From: CAUZJO01 sp963580245
GTDB taxonomy: Bacteria > Sumerlaeota > Sumerlaeia > MVZB01
NCBI GenBank assembly: GCA_963580245.1
Contig: CAUZJO010000100.1
Coordinates: 1 to 18,327, forward strand
DNA: 18,327 nucleotides
Direction: 5' to 3'
In this document: one piece after another, positions 5,901-13,453 of the stretch
Layout of the letters: every line of letters begins with the position of its first letter
Position numbering within the stretch: position 1 is the stretch's first letter
Program-made: the position numbers and the translations under genes
The notes under the pieces: model-generated
Told to the model about the DNA's origin: nothing
The model's database searches: none
The model's input: only the letters and a program-made list of their open reading frames with translations

Positions 5901-8389
5901 GTGTTCTTTCCGACGATCATTTAAATCTGAAGATCCAGGAATTCGCCGGCCTGCTTAGCGAAGCGGCCGAGCGTAATTTCATACGCTGGCCGGTGCTCGG
6001 GCAGAATCTTTTGAATGAATTGCCAGGTTGGGCATCACGGACAACCTATCAATCAGAAGTTGATTTCATGGCCGATTGGGTCATGCAGCGTGTTGCCTGG
6101 ATCGACAGCCAGTTCCTGGCAACACCGACAATTGATGTCATCTCTCAACCCTTCAGCCGGGCCGTTACACTCAGCGCGCCGGTGGGCCAGATCTATTACA
6201 CGCTGGACGGTAGCGACCCGCGCCAATGGGCCGTTAGTGCGGAACCGGGTGGCGGGGGTGGCCCGGCACCCGTTACGCTGGTGGCCGAGTCCGACTCGAA
6301 GCGTGTGCTGGTGCCGACCGGCGACATCGGCACGACCTGGCGCAGTGATCCGGCTTTCGATGACGGGAGTTGGCAGGTAGGAACCGGCGGTGTGGGTTAC
6401 GAGATCGGGACCGGCTATGAAAATTTCATCAACATCGACCTGGAAAGCCAGATGTATACCATCAATGCCAGCTGTTACATTCGGATCCCGTTCACATTTG
6501 ACCCTGCCGAGCTGGCGGGTCGCGACCACCTGGTACTGCGCGTACGCGTGGATGACGGATTTGTTGCCTATCTCAACGGGTCGCTGGTGGCCGGTATTCG
6601 TGCCCCGGCCGTCCCCCAATGGAACTCCACCGCTACGGCTTCGCGCATGACGGACAGCACCAAGCTCATGGATTACAACATCACAGCCTCAATCGGTCAG
6701 CTTAACGGCGGGGCCAACCTGCTGGCCATCCAGGGTCTGAACCATATTCCGGAAAGTAGTGACCTGCTGATCTCGGCTGAACTGGTTCTGGCCGACCAGT
6801 TCACGGGCGGGAGCATGGGGGGCGGGATTGCTGCCGGGGCAGTCCTTTACAGCGGTCAGCCGTTGATGCTGAATGAGGCGACCGAGATGTTTGCCCGGGC
6901 CTACGACGGCAGTCTCTGGAGTGCTCCCGCCCACCAGTTGATCACGTTCGGGATTGCCGGGACCGGTGATCTGATCGTCAGTGAGTTTTTGGCCAATGCC
7001 ACCGGCGATGATCTGAACCGGGAGTGGCTGGAAGTGTTCAACACCACGACCGATCCAATCGATATCAACGGCTGGATGCTGGCCGACAACGGTGGCGAGG
7101 TCCACACCATCGACCACGGGGTTCCACTGGTGGTGCCGGCGAAAGCTCACCTGGTGCTGGGTGCCTCGGCCGATCCGTTGCAAAACGGTGGAACGTCGGT
7201 GGCTTATGCCTGGGGCGTGGACGGGTTCACACTGGGCAATGGGGGTGATGAGATTATTCTTCGTCAGGGTACCACCGTAATCGATGCCATCGGCTGGGAG
7301 GATTTCACGAGCACCCCGGTGACGGTCATCGATGTGGGTATACCGGCACGGGCCGGGCTGGCATTGGGCATGGGACTGGATTATTGCGAAGGTGCACTAG
7401 GCTTCTGGCGTGAACAAAGCACGGTCTACGGAAGTAATGGTGATACCGGTACCCCGGGTGCGACTAATGATGGGGTGGTTGTCTGCGCAGCGGACACGCT
7501 TGCGCCGGAACTGGACTGGGCGCGGCTGGCCCGTCGTGATCTGCTGTTGCTGAGTTTCAGTGAACCCCTGGATCTGACCAGCACTGTTCAACCTTCCCAT
7601 TACGGGCTGGAACCGGCCGATGCCGGGGTGGTGACCGCCGGACTAGTCGACCCGGCCCGGGTGCTGGTGCGGCTGTCGGGGCCGCTGAATTCGGGGACGA
7701 ACTATTCCCTCGGCGTGACAGGACTGCGGGATTTGGCAGGGAATCCACTGAGCGTACCGGCTGAGGCGATGCTGAATTTCCAGACGCCGACGGTTTCGAT
7801 CACGGAGGTGATGTATAACAACCGGGGACAGGATCTGGAATGGGTCGAACTTCACAATACCACCGGATCACCGATTGATCTGTCCGGCTGGTATCTGAGC
7901 GACGACAATCTCTACCCGGCCACGGGCGAGGGCTGGGTGACCCTGCCGGGGGGGACAATGCTGGATGCGGATCAATACCTTGTCGTCGATCTTTGGTCCC
8001 AGGGGGGCTTCGGGCTGTGGCGGATGCCGGCAGGGGTGAGTGTGGTGACAGCACTGGTTGGAGACTCCGGCAGGCTGAGTAATCAGGGGGACAACCTGTC
8101 ATTGTGGACCAGTGCGGCGGGAGGGTCTCTGATCGACGGTTCGCTGGCCGCCGAGTGGCCCGACCTGAGCCTTGACGGCGAGTCGGTGGCCAAGATCGAC
8201 GAGCATTTCTCCTGGGGTGACCGGGAAACGGTGAGTTATAATTTCACGCTCACCAGCGAACCAATCGGGTTCGTGACCGGTCTGAACCTCAACAATGAGA
8301 CGCTGAGCGATTTCGCCACCCCCGGTCGACCGGGGCAGCTGGGAAAAGACACCGCGGTTGCTCCCAACCGCTGGACGCTCTACCCGTGA
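2969..8389 (+). CDS. Giant secreted CotH/lamin-tail protein with inserted modules (1806 aa)
   Basis: Signal peptide about 1-37 (basic RIYRKQ, then ALLILFQWVVLLM). Domains in order: chitobiase C-terminal-like repeat (about 45-118, YTLDGAKPT); CotH kinase-like first half (about 131-259, VGVKIRGSSSATFPKKKYR; DWQLNMSYLDKTMMRD); insertion module A (about 272-518); insertion module B (about 531-754, homologous to the 273-aa protein at 323-1144); CotH second half (about 769-1048, DYLGVYHLMESYKRD; PWDLDHG); a second chitobiase-like repeat split by a galactose-binding-like beta-sandwich (about 1054-1327); lamin-tail domain (about 1331-1445); Ig-like domain (about 1510-1605); second lamin-tail domain (about 1607-1725 or further); tail NRWTLYP. 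Four tandem ATG codons start the frame and no good Shine-Dalgarno is seen; GTG 2981 is an alternative. CotH proteins are atypical kinases in spore coats, but PVC-type secreted versions have unproven roles. It sits alone between IS256 and IS66 remnants. No terminator found. Confidence 0.9.
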   Translation: MMMMVRIWSRRIYRKQVALLILFQWVVLLMSFRCDAQVIQAEIPNFSPGSGTFSQPFELTITAGSPTAQIRYTLDGAKPTTQSPLYTGPLQIDMTTMVRAQTFETGLEPSPVVSHGYLAVAPDVQNLNTNIPMVLINTLGGTVNDSILQPAFAIILDRAEDGRVTTTSPVDFAGRVGVKIRGSSSATFPKKKYRIEIWDEDDEDRNASLLGMPPESDWQLNMSYLDKTMMRDSLPQYWYQNMDQYSVRNRYVEVFIDTAATGQSLPDGDGNFILVDDFDGPPTIGGPSGDFWDGSRAGADREDIQFVRGGSVPGSGGNGEWETWPACCAPSGGSGTEVNKDGNGNLTMQMLFNADPNLGIFQSYIDARNNPQTTYNNHSYTVMSILTLPSNGSGGMFFGFSNTIGGYSKGIKMIGGQIFWTNATPANWASTAADTDTGAIYTPGTEIGVAFHIETDGSVTIHTSSPPSKDALTGWTQVPNNPSAPYVHESEQFSLHTLAASNDLVNDLCVVDYVAWIEDGPKPGSRTPAGGGIFIHEDDFTNPAGEMPFGNDGQGSALSTGGFWQNYQFADRLPNIFDGVTNMEMPRAGDWNQYIDTRRVTVNLEVGKSYTFLAIFSMPANTGTESLGFASDPAWNKGNNSSHPTHRVFRLHDGRVYFSSTTFSDANNLDTGINYMTGVPQGLQMRVDGSGQIRLFYQDGGEKDPEHPAWIEITPASDPGNLLQMGFGNNMIGVNNVGTGGGTFGLDYITLIEQSSSGPTVMSKSTKDGNAISMGDYLGVYHLMESYKRDQNRVNVARLDSTMTTEPEISGGYLFKFDRFDPATEFNLGIEAGTVSRLVVSDPHLSEMNNEQKNWLMNFITEYESTLNGQDFFDPVNGYARYIDVDSFVDFDILAQVVKNNDTYRYSTYLFKDRNGGLTMGPPWDLDHGLARTIAGLDVDNPAGWFQFGLYNRWWIRLRQDPDFIQLWTDDWDRFRRGVLSDDHLNLKIQEFAGLLSEAAERNFIRWPVLGQNLLNELPGWASRTTYQSEVDFMADWVMQRVAWIDSQFLATPTIDVISQPFSRAVTLSAPVGQIYYTLDGSDPRQWAVSAEPGGGGGPAPVTLVAESDSKRVLVPTGDIGTTWRSDPAFDDGSWQVGTGGVGYEIGTGYENFINIDLESQMYTINASCYIRIPFTFDPAELAGRDHLVLRVRVDDGFVAYLNGSLVAGIRAPAVPQWNSTATASRMTDSTKLMDYNITASIGQLNGGANLLAIQGLNHIPESSDLLISAELVLADQFTGGSMGGGIAAGAVLYSGQPLMLNEATEMFARAYDGSLWSAPAHQLITFGIAGTGDLIVSEFLANATGDDLNREWLEVFNTTTDPIDINGWMLADNGGEVHTIDHGVPLVVPAKAHLVLGASADPLQNGGTSVAYAWGVDGFTLGNGGDEIILRQGTTVIDAIGWEDFTSTPVTVIDVGIPARAGLALGMGLDYCEGALGFWREQSTVYGSNGDTGTPGATNDGVVVCAADTLAPELDWARLARRDLLLLSFSEPLDLTSTVQPSHYGLEPADAGVVTAGLVDPARVLVRLSGPLNSGTNYSLGVTGLRDLAGNPLSVPAEAMLNFQTPTVSITEVMYNNRGQDLEWVELHNTTGSPIDLSGWYLSDDNLYPATGEGWVTLPGGTMLDADQYLVVDLWSQGGFGLWRMPAGVSVVTALVGDSGRLSNQGDNLSLWTSAAGGSLIDGSLAAEWPDLSLDGESVAKIDEHFSWGDRETVSYNFTLTSEPIGFVTGLNLNNETLSDFATPGRPGQLGKDTAVAPNRWTLYP

Positions 8390-8500
8390 GTCCACCTTCA
8401 GGCTTGTGTTATTCGTGTGCTTTCGGGAAGCGTGCGTAGAGGGTGAAAAAATGCGTCGCGGAGAAAGACGGAAGATGTCTGAGGCGAGGCGGCCGGCGGT
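8390..8500. other. Spacer between the CotH gene and the IS66 remnant
   Basis: No gene, and no hairpin followed by a T-tract that would terminate the CotH transcript, was seen here. Confidence 0.4.
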
Positions 8501-8662
8501 TCAGTGGGCTTGAGCCGCATCTAGCGAGCTGATCGCCGCTTGGTAGTTCCAAGGCATCCACGCCGTGGGATTCTGGCGCAATTGAGCGGCGTGCCGCTGC
8601 AACTGGACGAGGTAATCGAAAGGGTTGACGCCATTGAGCTGACAGGTGTGGAGCAGACTCAT
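8501..8662 (-). pseudogene. IS66-family transposase, C-terminal remnant
   Basis: The minus-strand frame starting at 8662 reads MSLLHTCQLNGVNPFDYLVQ, then LQRHAAQ, then PTAWMPWNYQAAI, and stops at TGA 8501-8503. This is the conserved C-terminal domain of IS66 TnpC transposases (typical LMSLIHTC-x-LNGVNPF-x-YL, then W-x-PWNYR). Upstream of 8662 the frame stays open but no longer matches the family, so the break is at about 8662. Only about 53 of more than 450 residues remain, so it is inactive. It marks the downstream boundary of the CotH gene. Confidence 0.85.
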
Positions 8663-9227
8663 GATTAGAGGAAAAGCCACCAGGCATCTACCCTGGTACC
8701 GGTCCTCAAGTTCAATAAATTCAATGCTTTTGTGCTAATTCACATGATGCCACGAAACCGTTATTCCGTCTACGTTCCGGCTTGGTTCCGCCTACGTTCT
8801 GGCAACATCCTGGCAACATTGCTTTCCCCCGGTCGGGGCCGACCCTGGCAGGGGGGTTCTTTTGGGCGCGACGTGGGCCGCAGACGACCGCCACGGGCGG
8901 AGCGCAAGCCGGACCGATAGTCGATACACCGGCGAACCATCGGACCGTGACGGGGCTGGAATCGCGTTCCATCGCTTGGCCTTGGCCACTCGTTGCCAGG
9001 TCCGGTCATCGCCCAGGGCATTCCTCTCCGCAACCCCGTTCACCGCGTGTCGGGGGAGGGATCTGAGGGCCCATACCACCAATGGGACTTAGCCTTTTTT
9101 TTACAGCGCTCCCCCAGCCAAAATCTCCACGGGCTTATACTTCTGGACTATGGCGACCGCGACAATTACGTCTGCGAAAATGAAGATGACGAAGGACCTG
9201 AGTCCTCCTTTACGACCGTTGCCCCGC
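8663..9227. other. Gene-free spacer with repeat copy
   Basis: About 565 bp in which no real gene is recognised; several open frames on both strands are Arg/Pro-rich and mutually overlapping. It contains a 6-bp hairpin ACCAGG/CCTGGT (8679-8697), a copy of a dispersed repeat (8761-8820), a weak stem CCCAT/ATGGG (9070-9086) followed eight bases later by an eight-T run (9095-9102), and AGGAC/GTCCT around 9195-9208. None is a convincing terminator for either neighbour. Confidence 0.5.
8761..8820 (-). repeat. Dispersed ~60-bp repeat, copy 1
   Basis: Read on the minus strand this begins AATGTTGCCAGGATGTTGCC and continues with AGAACGTAGGCGGAACC and GGAACGTAGACGGAA. It aligns over its whole length, with a single one-base gap and roughly 70% identity, to 15956-16015 on the plus strand. 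Short direct repeats (ATGTTnCC twice, GGAACGnnG-n-CGGAA) occur inside each copy. Confidence 0.6.
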
Positions 9228-11354
9228 CTAGTCCACCAGATAGCCGCTCACCTTGATGGGGACGGCGGCTCCATCGAGTCGTTGACCGAAGATCTCTAAC
9301 TCCCCGTCGATCAGCGGCGCGACGTCCTCGTCGCCGTACCAGACCACCAGGAACTCATTATCCGTGCTGTTCCAGGCCACGTCGGGCTCGTACGTGTCCG
9401 ACGCGGCATCCCCACCGGTCCCCATATCACTGATCCGTTCGTCGGGGCCGACCTCCGCTCCCGTCGCGCCTGCGACCACCTGGAAGAAGACCTCGTTTTC
9501 CTGATCGACCTGGGGGGCAGTGTCGTCGTCGCCCGACCAGACGACCAGGTAGACGTTATCGGTGGCATTGTACGAAACGCTGGGGAGACGGGCGTCAAAA
9601 CTGGAGTCTCCGTCCGTCGCTCCCATATCGCTCAGACGCAGGTCTCCGCCGATCTCGGCACCGGCACCGCTGATCCGCTGGCCAAAGATCTCGATTTCGC
9701 CATCGATCAATGATCCCGTATTGTCGTCCCCATACCAAACCACGAGGAATTCGTTGTCGGTCGCGTTCCAGGCCACGTCCGGGAAGTAGGCCTTATAGTT
9801 CGGATCCCCATCGGTCCCCATGTCGCTGATGCGGAAATCGTTGGTTCCCGTGTCGGTGCCGGCCGCCGTCAGGAGTTGACCGAAAATCTCCTTCTCGTTG
9901 TCAACAAGCGGTGCCGTGTCGTCGTCGCCCTCCCAAACCACGAGGAATTCGTTGTCGGTCGCGTTCCAGGCCACTTCCGGCCTGGAAGCATTGAAGGCGT
10001 TGTTGCCGTCGGTCGCCCCCATGTTGCTGATGCGGATGTCCGATCCGATCTCCGCCCCCGTCGCCCCGTCAATCAGTTGACCATAAATCTCGTTTTCGTC
10101 ATTGACCAGCGACCCGGTGTTGTCATCGCCCTGCCAAACCACGAGGAATTCGTTGTCGGTCGCGTTCCAGGCCACGTCCGGGTATGTGGCCTCATAGTTC
10201 GGATCCCCATCGGTCCCCATGTCGCTGATGCGGAAATCGTTGGTTCCCGTGTCGGTGCCGGCCGCCGTCAGGAGTTGACCGAAGATTTCGTACTCGCCGT
10301 CAACCAACGGCGCCGTGTCGTCGTCACTATACCAAACCACCAGGTATAGATTGTTGGTGGCGTTGTAGGCGACCTCCGGCCTGAGAGCATCGAAGGAGTT
10401 GCTGCCGTCGGTCGCCCCCATGTTGCTGATGCGGATGTCCGATCCGATCTCCGCCCCCGTCGCCCCGTCGATCAGTTGACCAAAGACTTCGTGCTCCCCG
10501 TCGACCAGCGACCCGGTGTCGTCGTCGCCCCACCAAACCACGAGGTACTCGTTGTCCGTGCTGTTATAGGCAACGCTGGACTTCCAGGCGTCATACGAGA
10601 CATTCCCGTCGCCGCCCATGTCGCTGATGCGAAAATCGTTGCTTCCGACTTCCGGGTCGATCGTAACGGGATAATCGGCGGCCATCAGATCGGCGGCGCT
10701 CACGATGATGCGCGTCCGGGTGGCGGCGACCTCCATCCGCGCCTCCAGCGTGCGGCCCTGGGCGTCGTAGACGGTGACGTCGCCCAGCGCCACCTCGCCT
10801 TGCGCATCCCGCCACGTCCATCCCTGGCGCGTGGCGCTGAATTCGCCCGCGCAGGAGACTTCTCCCGCAATGACCAGGTCCGCCGCGAGTCCGAGTGACT
10901 CGGGGATGACGAATTGCTGTTCGACGGTGTTCGCCTTGGGGACGTAACGCTCGATAATTCCCCCGCGCGGATAATCAATGGTTCTGTTCGCGGTCTCGCG
11001 AGGGTTTATCTCCCCCGTCACGACTCCGGTGACAGGGCCTTCAGTGGTCGCAACCCGTGTCAATGTCCATTGCCACTGGGGGCCATGGCGCGGCGTAAAT
11101 TGCATCCCGCCGGCGCTGAATCTGGCGCTATGGTTCGGATGGTTCAGTTCAATCGCGTCGTCAAGGCCGATCAGTTCGTTCAAGGCCATCGCTTCGACTT
11201 GCCGCGGCTCCAGGTTGAGTGTGTTGGAACTTTGGTGGGAGGCCCCTTGCTCAATGGCGCGAGTGTCTTGCGCCTGAAGCTGGCAGAGCGCCATAACGAT
11301 CAACGCGACCGTGAGTCTGCCGCTTCCGTTTAACCCAATCATGCGGTAATTCAT
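9228..11354 (-). CDS. Secreted seven-repeat protein, probable beta-propeller (708 aa)
   Basis: The ATG at 11354 is chosen because GGGAGACGAAG places a Shine-Dalgarno at the usual distance and a signal peptide follows (TVALIVMALCQLQAQ, cleavage near residue 28). Residues about 30-237 form a non-repetitive beta-rich domain ending DYPVTIDPEV, the type that often precedes beta-propeller repeats. From about 241 to the end are seven repeats of 65-70 residues with the core RISDMG, then PDVAWN-x-TDNEFLVVW-x-GDD, then EIFGQ. Seven such units suit a seven-bladed propeller. Odd and even units form two subtypes, showing expansion by two-unit duplication. Asp-rich loops (GDDNTGSLVD) may bind calcium. No enzyme motif or obvious anchor; it ends KVSGYLVD. 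The role is probably extracellular binding or structure; not proven. Confidence 0.85.
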   Translation of the reverse strand: MNYRMIGLNGSGRLTVALIVMALCQLQAQDTRAIEQGASHQSSNTLNLEPRQVEAMALNELIGLDDAIELNHPNHSARFSAGGMQFTPRHGPQWQWTLTRVATTEGPVTGVVTGEINPRETANRTIDYPRGGIIERYVPKANTVEQQFVIPESLGLAADLVIAGEVSCAGEFSATRQGWTWRDAQGEVALGDVTVYDAQGRTLEARMEVAATRTRIIVSAADLMAADYPVTIDPEVGSNDFRISDMGGDGNVSYDAWKSSVAYNSTDNEYLVVWWGDDDTGSLVDGEHEVFGQLIDGATGAEIGSDIRISNMGATDGSNSFDALRPEVAYNATNNLYLVVWYSDDDTAPLVDGEYEIFGQLLTAAGTDTGTNDFRISDMGTDGDPNYEATYPDVAWNATDNEFLVVWQGDDNTGSLVNDENEIYGQLIDGATGAEIGSDIRISNMGATDGNNAFNASRPEVAWNATDNEFLVVWEGDDDTAPLVDNEKEIFGQLLTAAGTDTGTNDFRISDMGTDGDPNYKAYFPDVAWNATDNEFLVVWYGDDNTGSLIDGEIEIFGQRISGAGAEIGGDLRLSDMGATDGDSSFDARLPSVSYNATDNVYLVVWSGDDDTAPQVDQENEVFFQVVAGATGAEVGPDERISDMGTGGDAASDTYEPDVAWNSTDNEFLVVWYGDEDVAPLIDGELEIFGQRLDGAAVPIKVSGYLVD
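9795..10283 (-). repeat. 399-bp tandem duplication within the seven-repeat gene
   Basis: Bases 9795-9884 are identical to 10194-10283 (offset 399 bp, that is 133 codons or two protein repeats). The segment around 10010-10070 is likewise near-identical to that at 10409-10469 with the same offset. This indicates recent duplication or gene conversion of a two-repeat unit. Confidence 0.8.
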
Positions 11355-11387
11355 CTTCGTCTCCCGTTTAGTAATAAACTCGCGGGC

Positions 11388-11417
11388 ATTGTCCGCCCCT
11401 GAAGACGGGTTTGTCAA
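11388..11417 (-). promoter_or_regulatory. Sigma70-like promoter of the seven-repeat gene
   Basis: On the minus strand a perfect TTGACA -35 (11412-11417) is followed after 18 bp by GACAAT (11388-11393), four of six matching the -10 consensus. The expected start near 11381 gives a short leader of under 30 nt to the Shine-Dalgarno and ATG 11354. Confidence 0.6.
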
Positions 11418-11995
11418 CGCTTAACCCGGATGGCCGGGCTCACTCAAAGCCTGGGGGGGAACCGATGCGTTTCCTTCAAGTTGGAAGTATTATTGACCTC
11501 GCGGGTGGTTGAGTCAATGAGTTCTTCGAACCGGTTTATTACGACCTCACCGGGGCCTTTCTTCGTCCGCCCTTCGGTGCATGCCGGCGGTGGCGCGGGC
11601 TCAGCTCGGCGGGTCGGGTAAAGTTGTTTCAGGGCACCCCACCCCCCTCCGCACGAAAAGGCGGGGGGGGGCGGCCCCGTGGGACTCCTGCCCCTCATAA
11701 TTTTTAGTTCCGCCGGGGGGTGTCGGATATGGGTGCACGGCGGAAAACGCCGCTACGGGCGGTTCTCGGCGGCTGAGCGGTGGATTCTCGCGCGATTGGA
11801 AGCCGGTGGCATCCGTCCGCGCATGCTCAAGAAGCTCCCACAGCAGAAGGTGCCCCTCCTGGGGCAAGGCCTCGGGCCGCGCCTGCCTTGACCCACCGCC
11901 CCTCGGCTGATAGGCTCGTTTACATCATCAGGATGGCCATTTTGGCGTCGGTTCCGCGATGCAAAAAACTTTTAGGTCGTTAGCCACGGACACTC
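11418..11995. other. Divergent intergenic region
   Basis: About 580 bp between the minus-strand repeat protein and the plus-strand nuclease cluster. It holds a G/C-rich segment (11640-11680) in which CCCCCCTCCGC faces a nine-G run across an ACGAAAAG loop, and a plus-strand frame (11679-11891) with G/C-ending codons but no known family (RRYGRFSAAERWILARLEAG in the middle). A possible promoter for the next gene is TTGACC (11888-11893), 17 bp, TAGGCT (11911-11916). Confidence 0.4.
11679..11891 (+). CDS. Doubtful small ORF, 70 aa
   Basis: GTG-initiated frame ending at TGA 11891. The middle reads like a protein (AAERWILARLEAGGIRPRML) and codon third positions favour G/C. There is no Shine-Dalgarno and no recognised domain, and the first 20 codons lie in low-complexity G/C sequence. 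It might be the tail of a lost gene. Kept only as a candidate. Confidence 0.2.
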   Translation: MGLLPLIIFSSAGGCRIWVHGGKRRYGRFSAAERWILARLEAGGIRPRMLKKLPQQKVPLLGQGLGPRLP

Positions 11996-12445
11996 ATGCA
12001 CCGCTTCGAAAACTCGTACGAGCGTTGGTGGCAAAAGCCCTTGGTCGTGACTTTGCACGGAATCGTACCCGCTGAGCTTGCGGTGCTATTCTTGGAAACA
12101 TCTGACGATGAAGAGGGTGTCTGGATCAACTCACGCGGCACAAAGACGGGAGTATCTGACTTGAATTGGGAGGCTGGAAAGGCCAAGACTATTCGAGTCG
12201 ATTTGCCCGAGGCAGTGTCAAGCTTTCTACGCGAAGCATATGAGTCCAAATGCCTTAAAAAGGAATGTCCAGCTTTGGTGATTTGGAATCGCAAATCATT
12301 CGAATTCCGATTCATTGAAGTTAAATGCCCTATTGGGGACCGACCGAGCGAGGAACAGAAGGAATTCATGGCCTATGCGCGAAGTCGGGGGATACCGACG
12401 GAGATATCGGAATGGGTGTTCAAAAACGCATCGGAACGCAAGTAG
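11996..12445 (+). CDS. VRR-NUC-like PD-(D/E)XK protein with altered active site (149 aa)
   Basis: The C-terminal half (about residues 90-143) matches the VRR-NUC/PD-(D/E)XK pattern: CPALVIW (91-97), then FRFIEVK (104-110), then GDRPSEEQKEF (114-124), ending TEISEW. The E-V-K (E108, K110), the D115 and the downstream Gln (Q121) are present. In VRR-NUC proteins the first motif is usually G-x-PDL; here the expected Asp is Ala (PAL, residue 93), which would remove a metal ligand. Residues 1-85 show no known domain. The ATG at 11996 has only a weak ribosome site. It is the first of three consecutive nuclease-fold genes on this strand. Likely a DNA-processing or defence-related protein, possibly catalytically dead; family level is moderately sure, role unknown. 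Confidence 0.7.
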   Translation: MHRFENSYERWWQKPLVVTLHGIVPAELAVLFLETSDDEEGVWINSRGTKTGVSDLNWEAGKAKTIRVDLPEAVSSFLREAYESKCLKKECPALVIWNRKSFEFRFIEVKCPIGDRPSEEQKEFMAYARSRGIPTEISEWVFKNASERK

Positions 12446-12763
12446 TTGCGGGCTCAAGGGGCGGCATTTGATCCACCCCCGTTCTCGCATATTTTTTTTA
12501 TTTCAATTCTGGCGGTCGGCATCGGAGCAGGTGGCCTAAACCGCGTCTGGTGGCCTACCTCATGGCATCAGATTGCTCTTTTCTTGCTTGACCCTGACTT
12601 TCGATGGGCCATAATCGATCTATGAACGACGTTCCGCCGCCACAAAAAGGCCCCGTCGGCCCCAAGCGGTTAAATTCAACATGGCCTTTGCGGGCGCACC
12701 GTAATAACCCTTAAAACGTCCTGATCATTTACATCCCGTGAGTCATAAAACCGCGGTCCCCCG
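12446..12763. other. Intergenic region with promoter and short repeats
   Basis: About 318 bp. It contains two direct copies of GGTGGCCTA (near 12530 and 12550), a hairpin GGCC-CCGTC-GGCC (about 12648-12660), an eight-T run near 12490, and the promoter listed separately. A 30-codon frame (12622-12714, starting MNDVPPPQKG) begins at the predicted transcription start and would be leaderless; there is no other support for it. Confidence 0.45.
12588..12615 (+). promoter_or_regulatory. Sigma70-like promoter upstream of the GIY-YIG-like gene
   Basis: TTGACC (12588-12593; five of six) and CATAAT (12610-12615; five of six) are separated by 16 bp. Transcription would start near 12622, giving a leader of about 140 nt to ATG 12764, or a leaderless transcript for the tiny frame at 12622. 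Confidence 0.5.
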
Positions 12764-13453
12764 ATGATACAAATTCAAGCTGAAAGGTATGTGAAAACTC
12801 AACTGTGGAACAACTTCGCGGTTCAACATCAAATCGCCGACGAATGCGTTCCGCTCTTCGATGTTAAGAATGGTCAGGTCACCATCATGCAATACGGTCG
12901 AAATGATCGTATTGTGCTCAAGAGATCAGCCGAAATGGATGCTCTAATGCGGTCGCTTGGGGATCGAATGATCCAAGAATTTCGAGACTCACGAGTCGTC
13001 CACGATGGCATTCTTTACATGATGCTCAAATGCGACGCCGAATCCGTTGTTCCTCTATATATAGGCAAGGCAGAGATATATGGAAAAGGCGACAAGAATC
13101 TGTTCGCGAACATTTCTGATCTCGTTAACGGCACAGATAAATTCGGCCGATGGGGCTACAACTATGCCTATCACATTGGTGATCTGAGTGCGGTCACGCT
13201 CGCTGGTCACCCCGAAAACAAAAAGAGCGCCAAATACGAGGCTTGGCGTGATGGCTTGTTCGTTCTGGAAGATGGCAGCGTTCGACCCAAGTTTGATATC
13301 ATGTTTTGGGCGTGTCTTTGGGGGCCTGATTCACAGAGCATTTGGTACGATTACGGAAAGACGAAATTAGCTTTTGAGGAGTACCTCTTGATAGGCGTCG
13401 CCAGTGATGTCTTTCCAGCGGCACTTCTCAACCGTGAGGGTCGCAATAGGTGA
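12764..13453 (+). CDS. GIY-YIG-like nuclease-fold protein (229 aa)
   Basis: Motifs fit the GIY-YIG nuclease superfamily in order: GILY (82-85), LYIGKAE (98-104), a possible catalytic Arg (R129 in FGRW), a Glu in LAFEEYLLIG (E205 or E206) and the terminal Asn in ALLNREG (N223). The stretch between YIG and Glu is longer than in the minimal domain. Residues 1-75 are unassigned, perhaps a substrate-recognition part. The frame opens at ATG 12764; no strong Shine-Dalgarno is seen. The gene is clearly richer in A+T than the secreted-protein genes, suggesting transfer. With the flanking nuclease-fold genes it may form a defence or restriction locus, which is inference. Family assignment rests on motif spacing only. 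Confidence 0.6.
   Translation: MIQIQAERYVKTQLWNNFAVQHQIADECVPLFDVKNGQVTIMQYGRNDRIVLKRSAEMDALMRSLGDRMIQEFRDSRVVHDGILYMMLKCDAESVVPLYIGKAEIYGKGDKNLFANISDLVNGTDKFGRWGYNYAYHIGDLSAVTLAGHPENKKSAKYEAWRDGLFVLEDGSVRPKFDIMFWACLWGPDSQSIWYDYGKTKLAFEEYLLIGVASDVFPAALLNREGRNR

Noticed and set aside
3735..7855. Numerous open frames of 60-230 codons inside the CotH gene on both strands
   Set aside because: All lie under a continuous 1806-codon frame with clear domains; none has its own ribosome site or recognisable family.
8770..9256. Overlapping frames on both strands in the 8.7-9.2 kb spacer
   Set aside because: Mutually overlapping, Arg/Pro-rich and without ribosome sites or homology; the region contains a repeat copy instead.
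11640..11680. Terminator at the G/C-rich stem near 11650
   Set aside because: No T-tract on either side in a useful orientation; the long C and G runs pair only loosely.
12502..12520. Partial match to the tRNA-Arg 3' end (TTCAATTC followed by a GGC-rich stretch) as a second att site
   Set aside because: Only eight contiguous bases match, and it lies on the wrong side of the tRNA for the integrase orientation.
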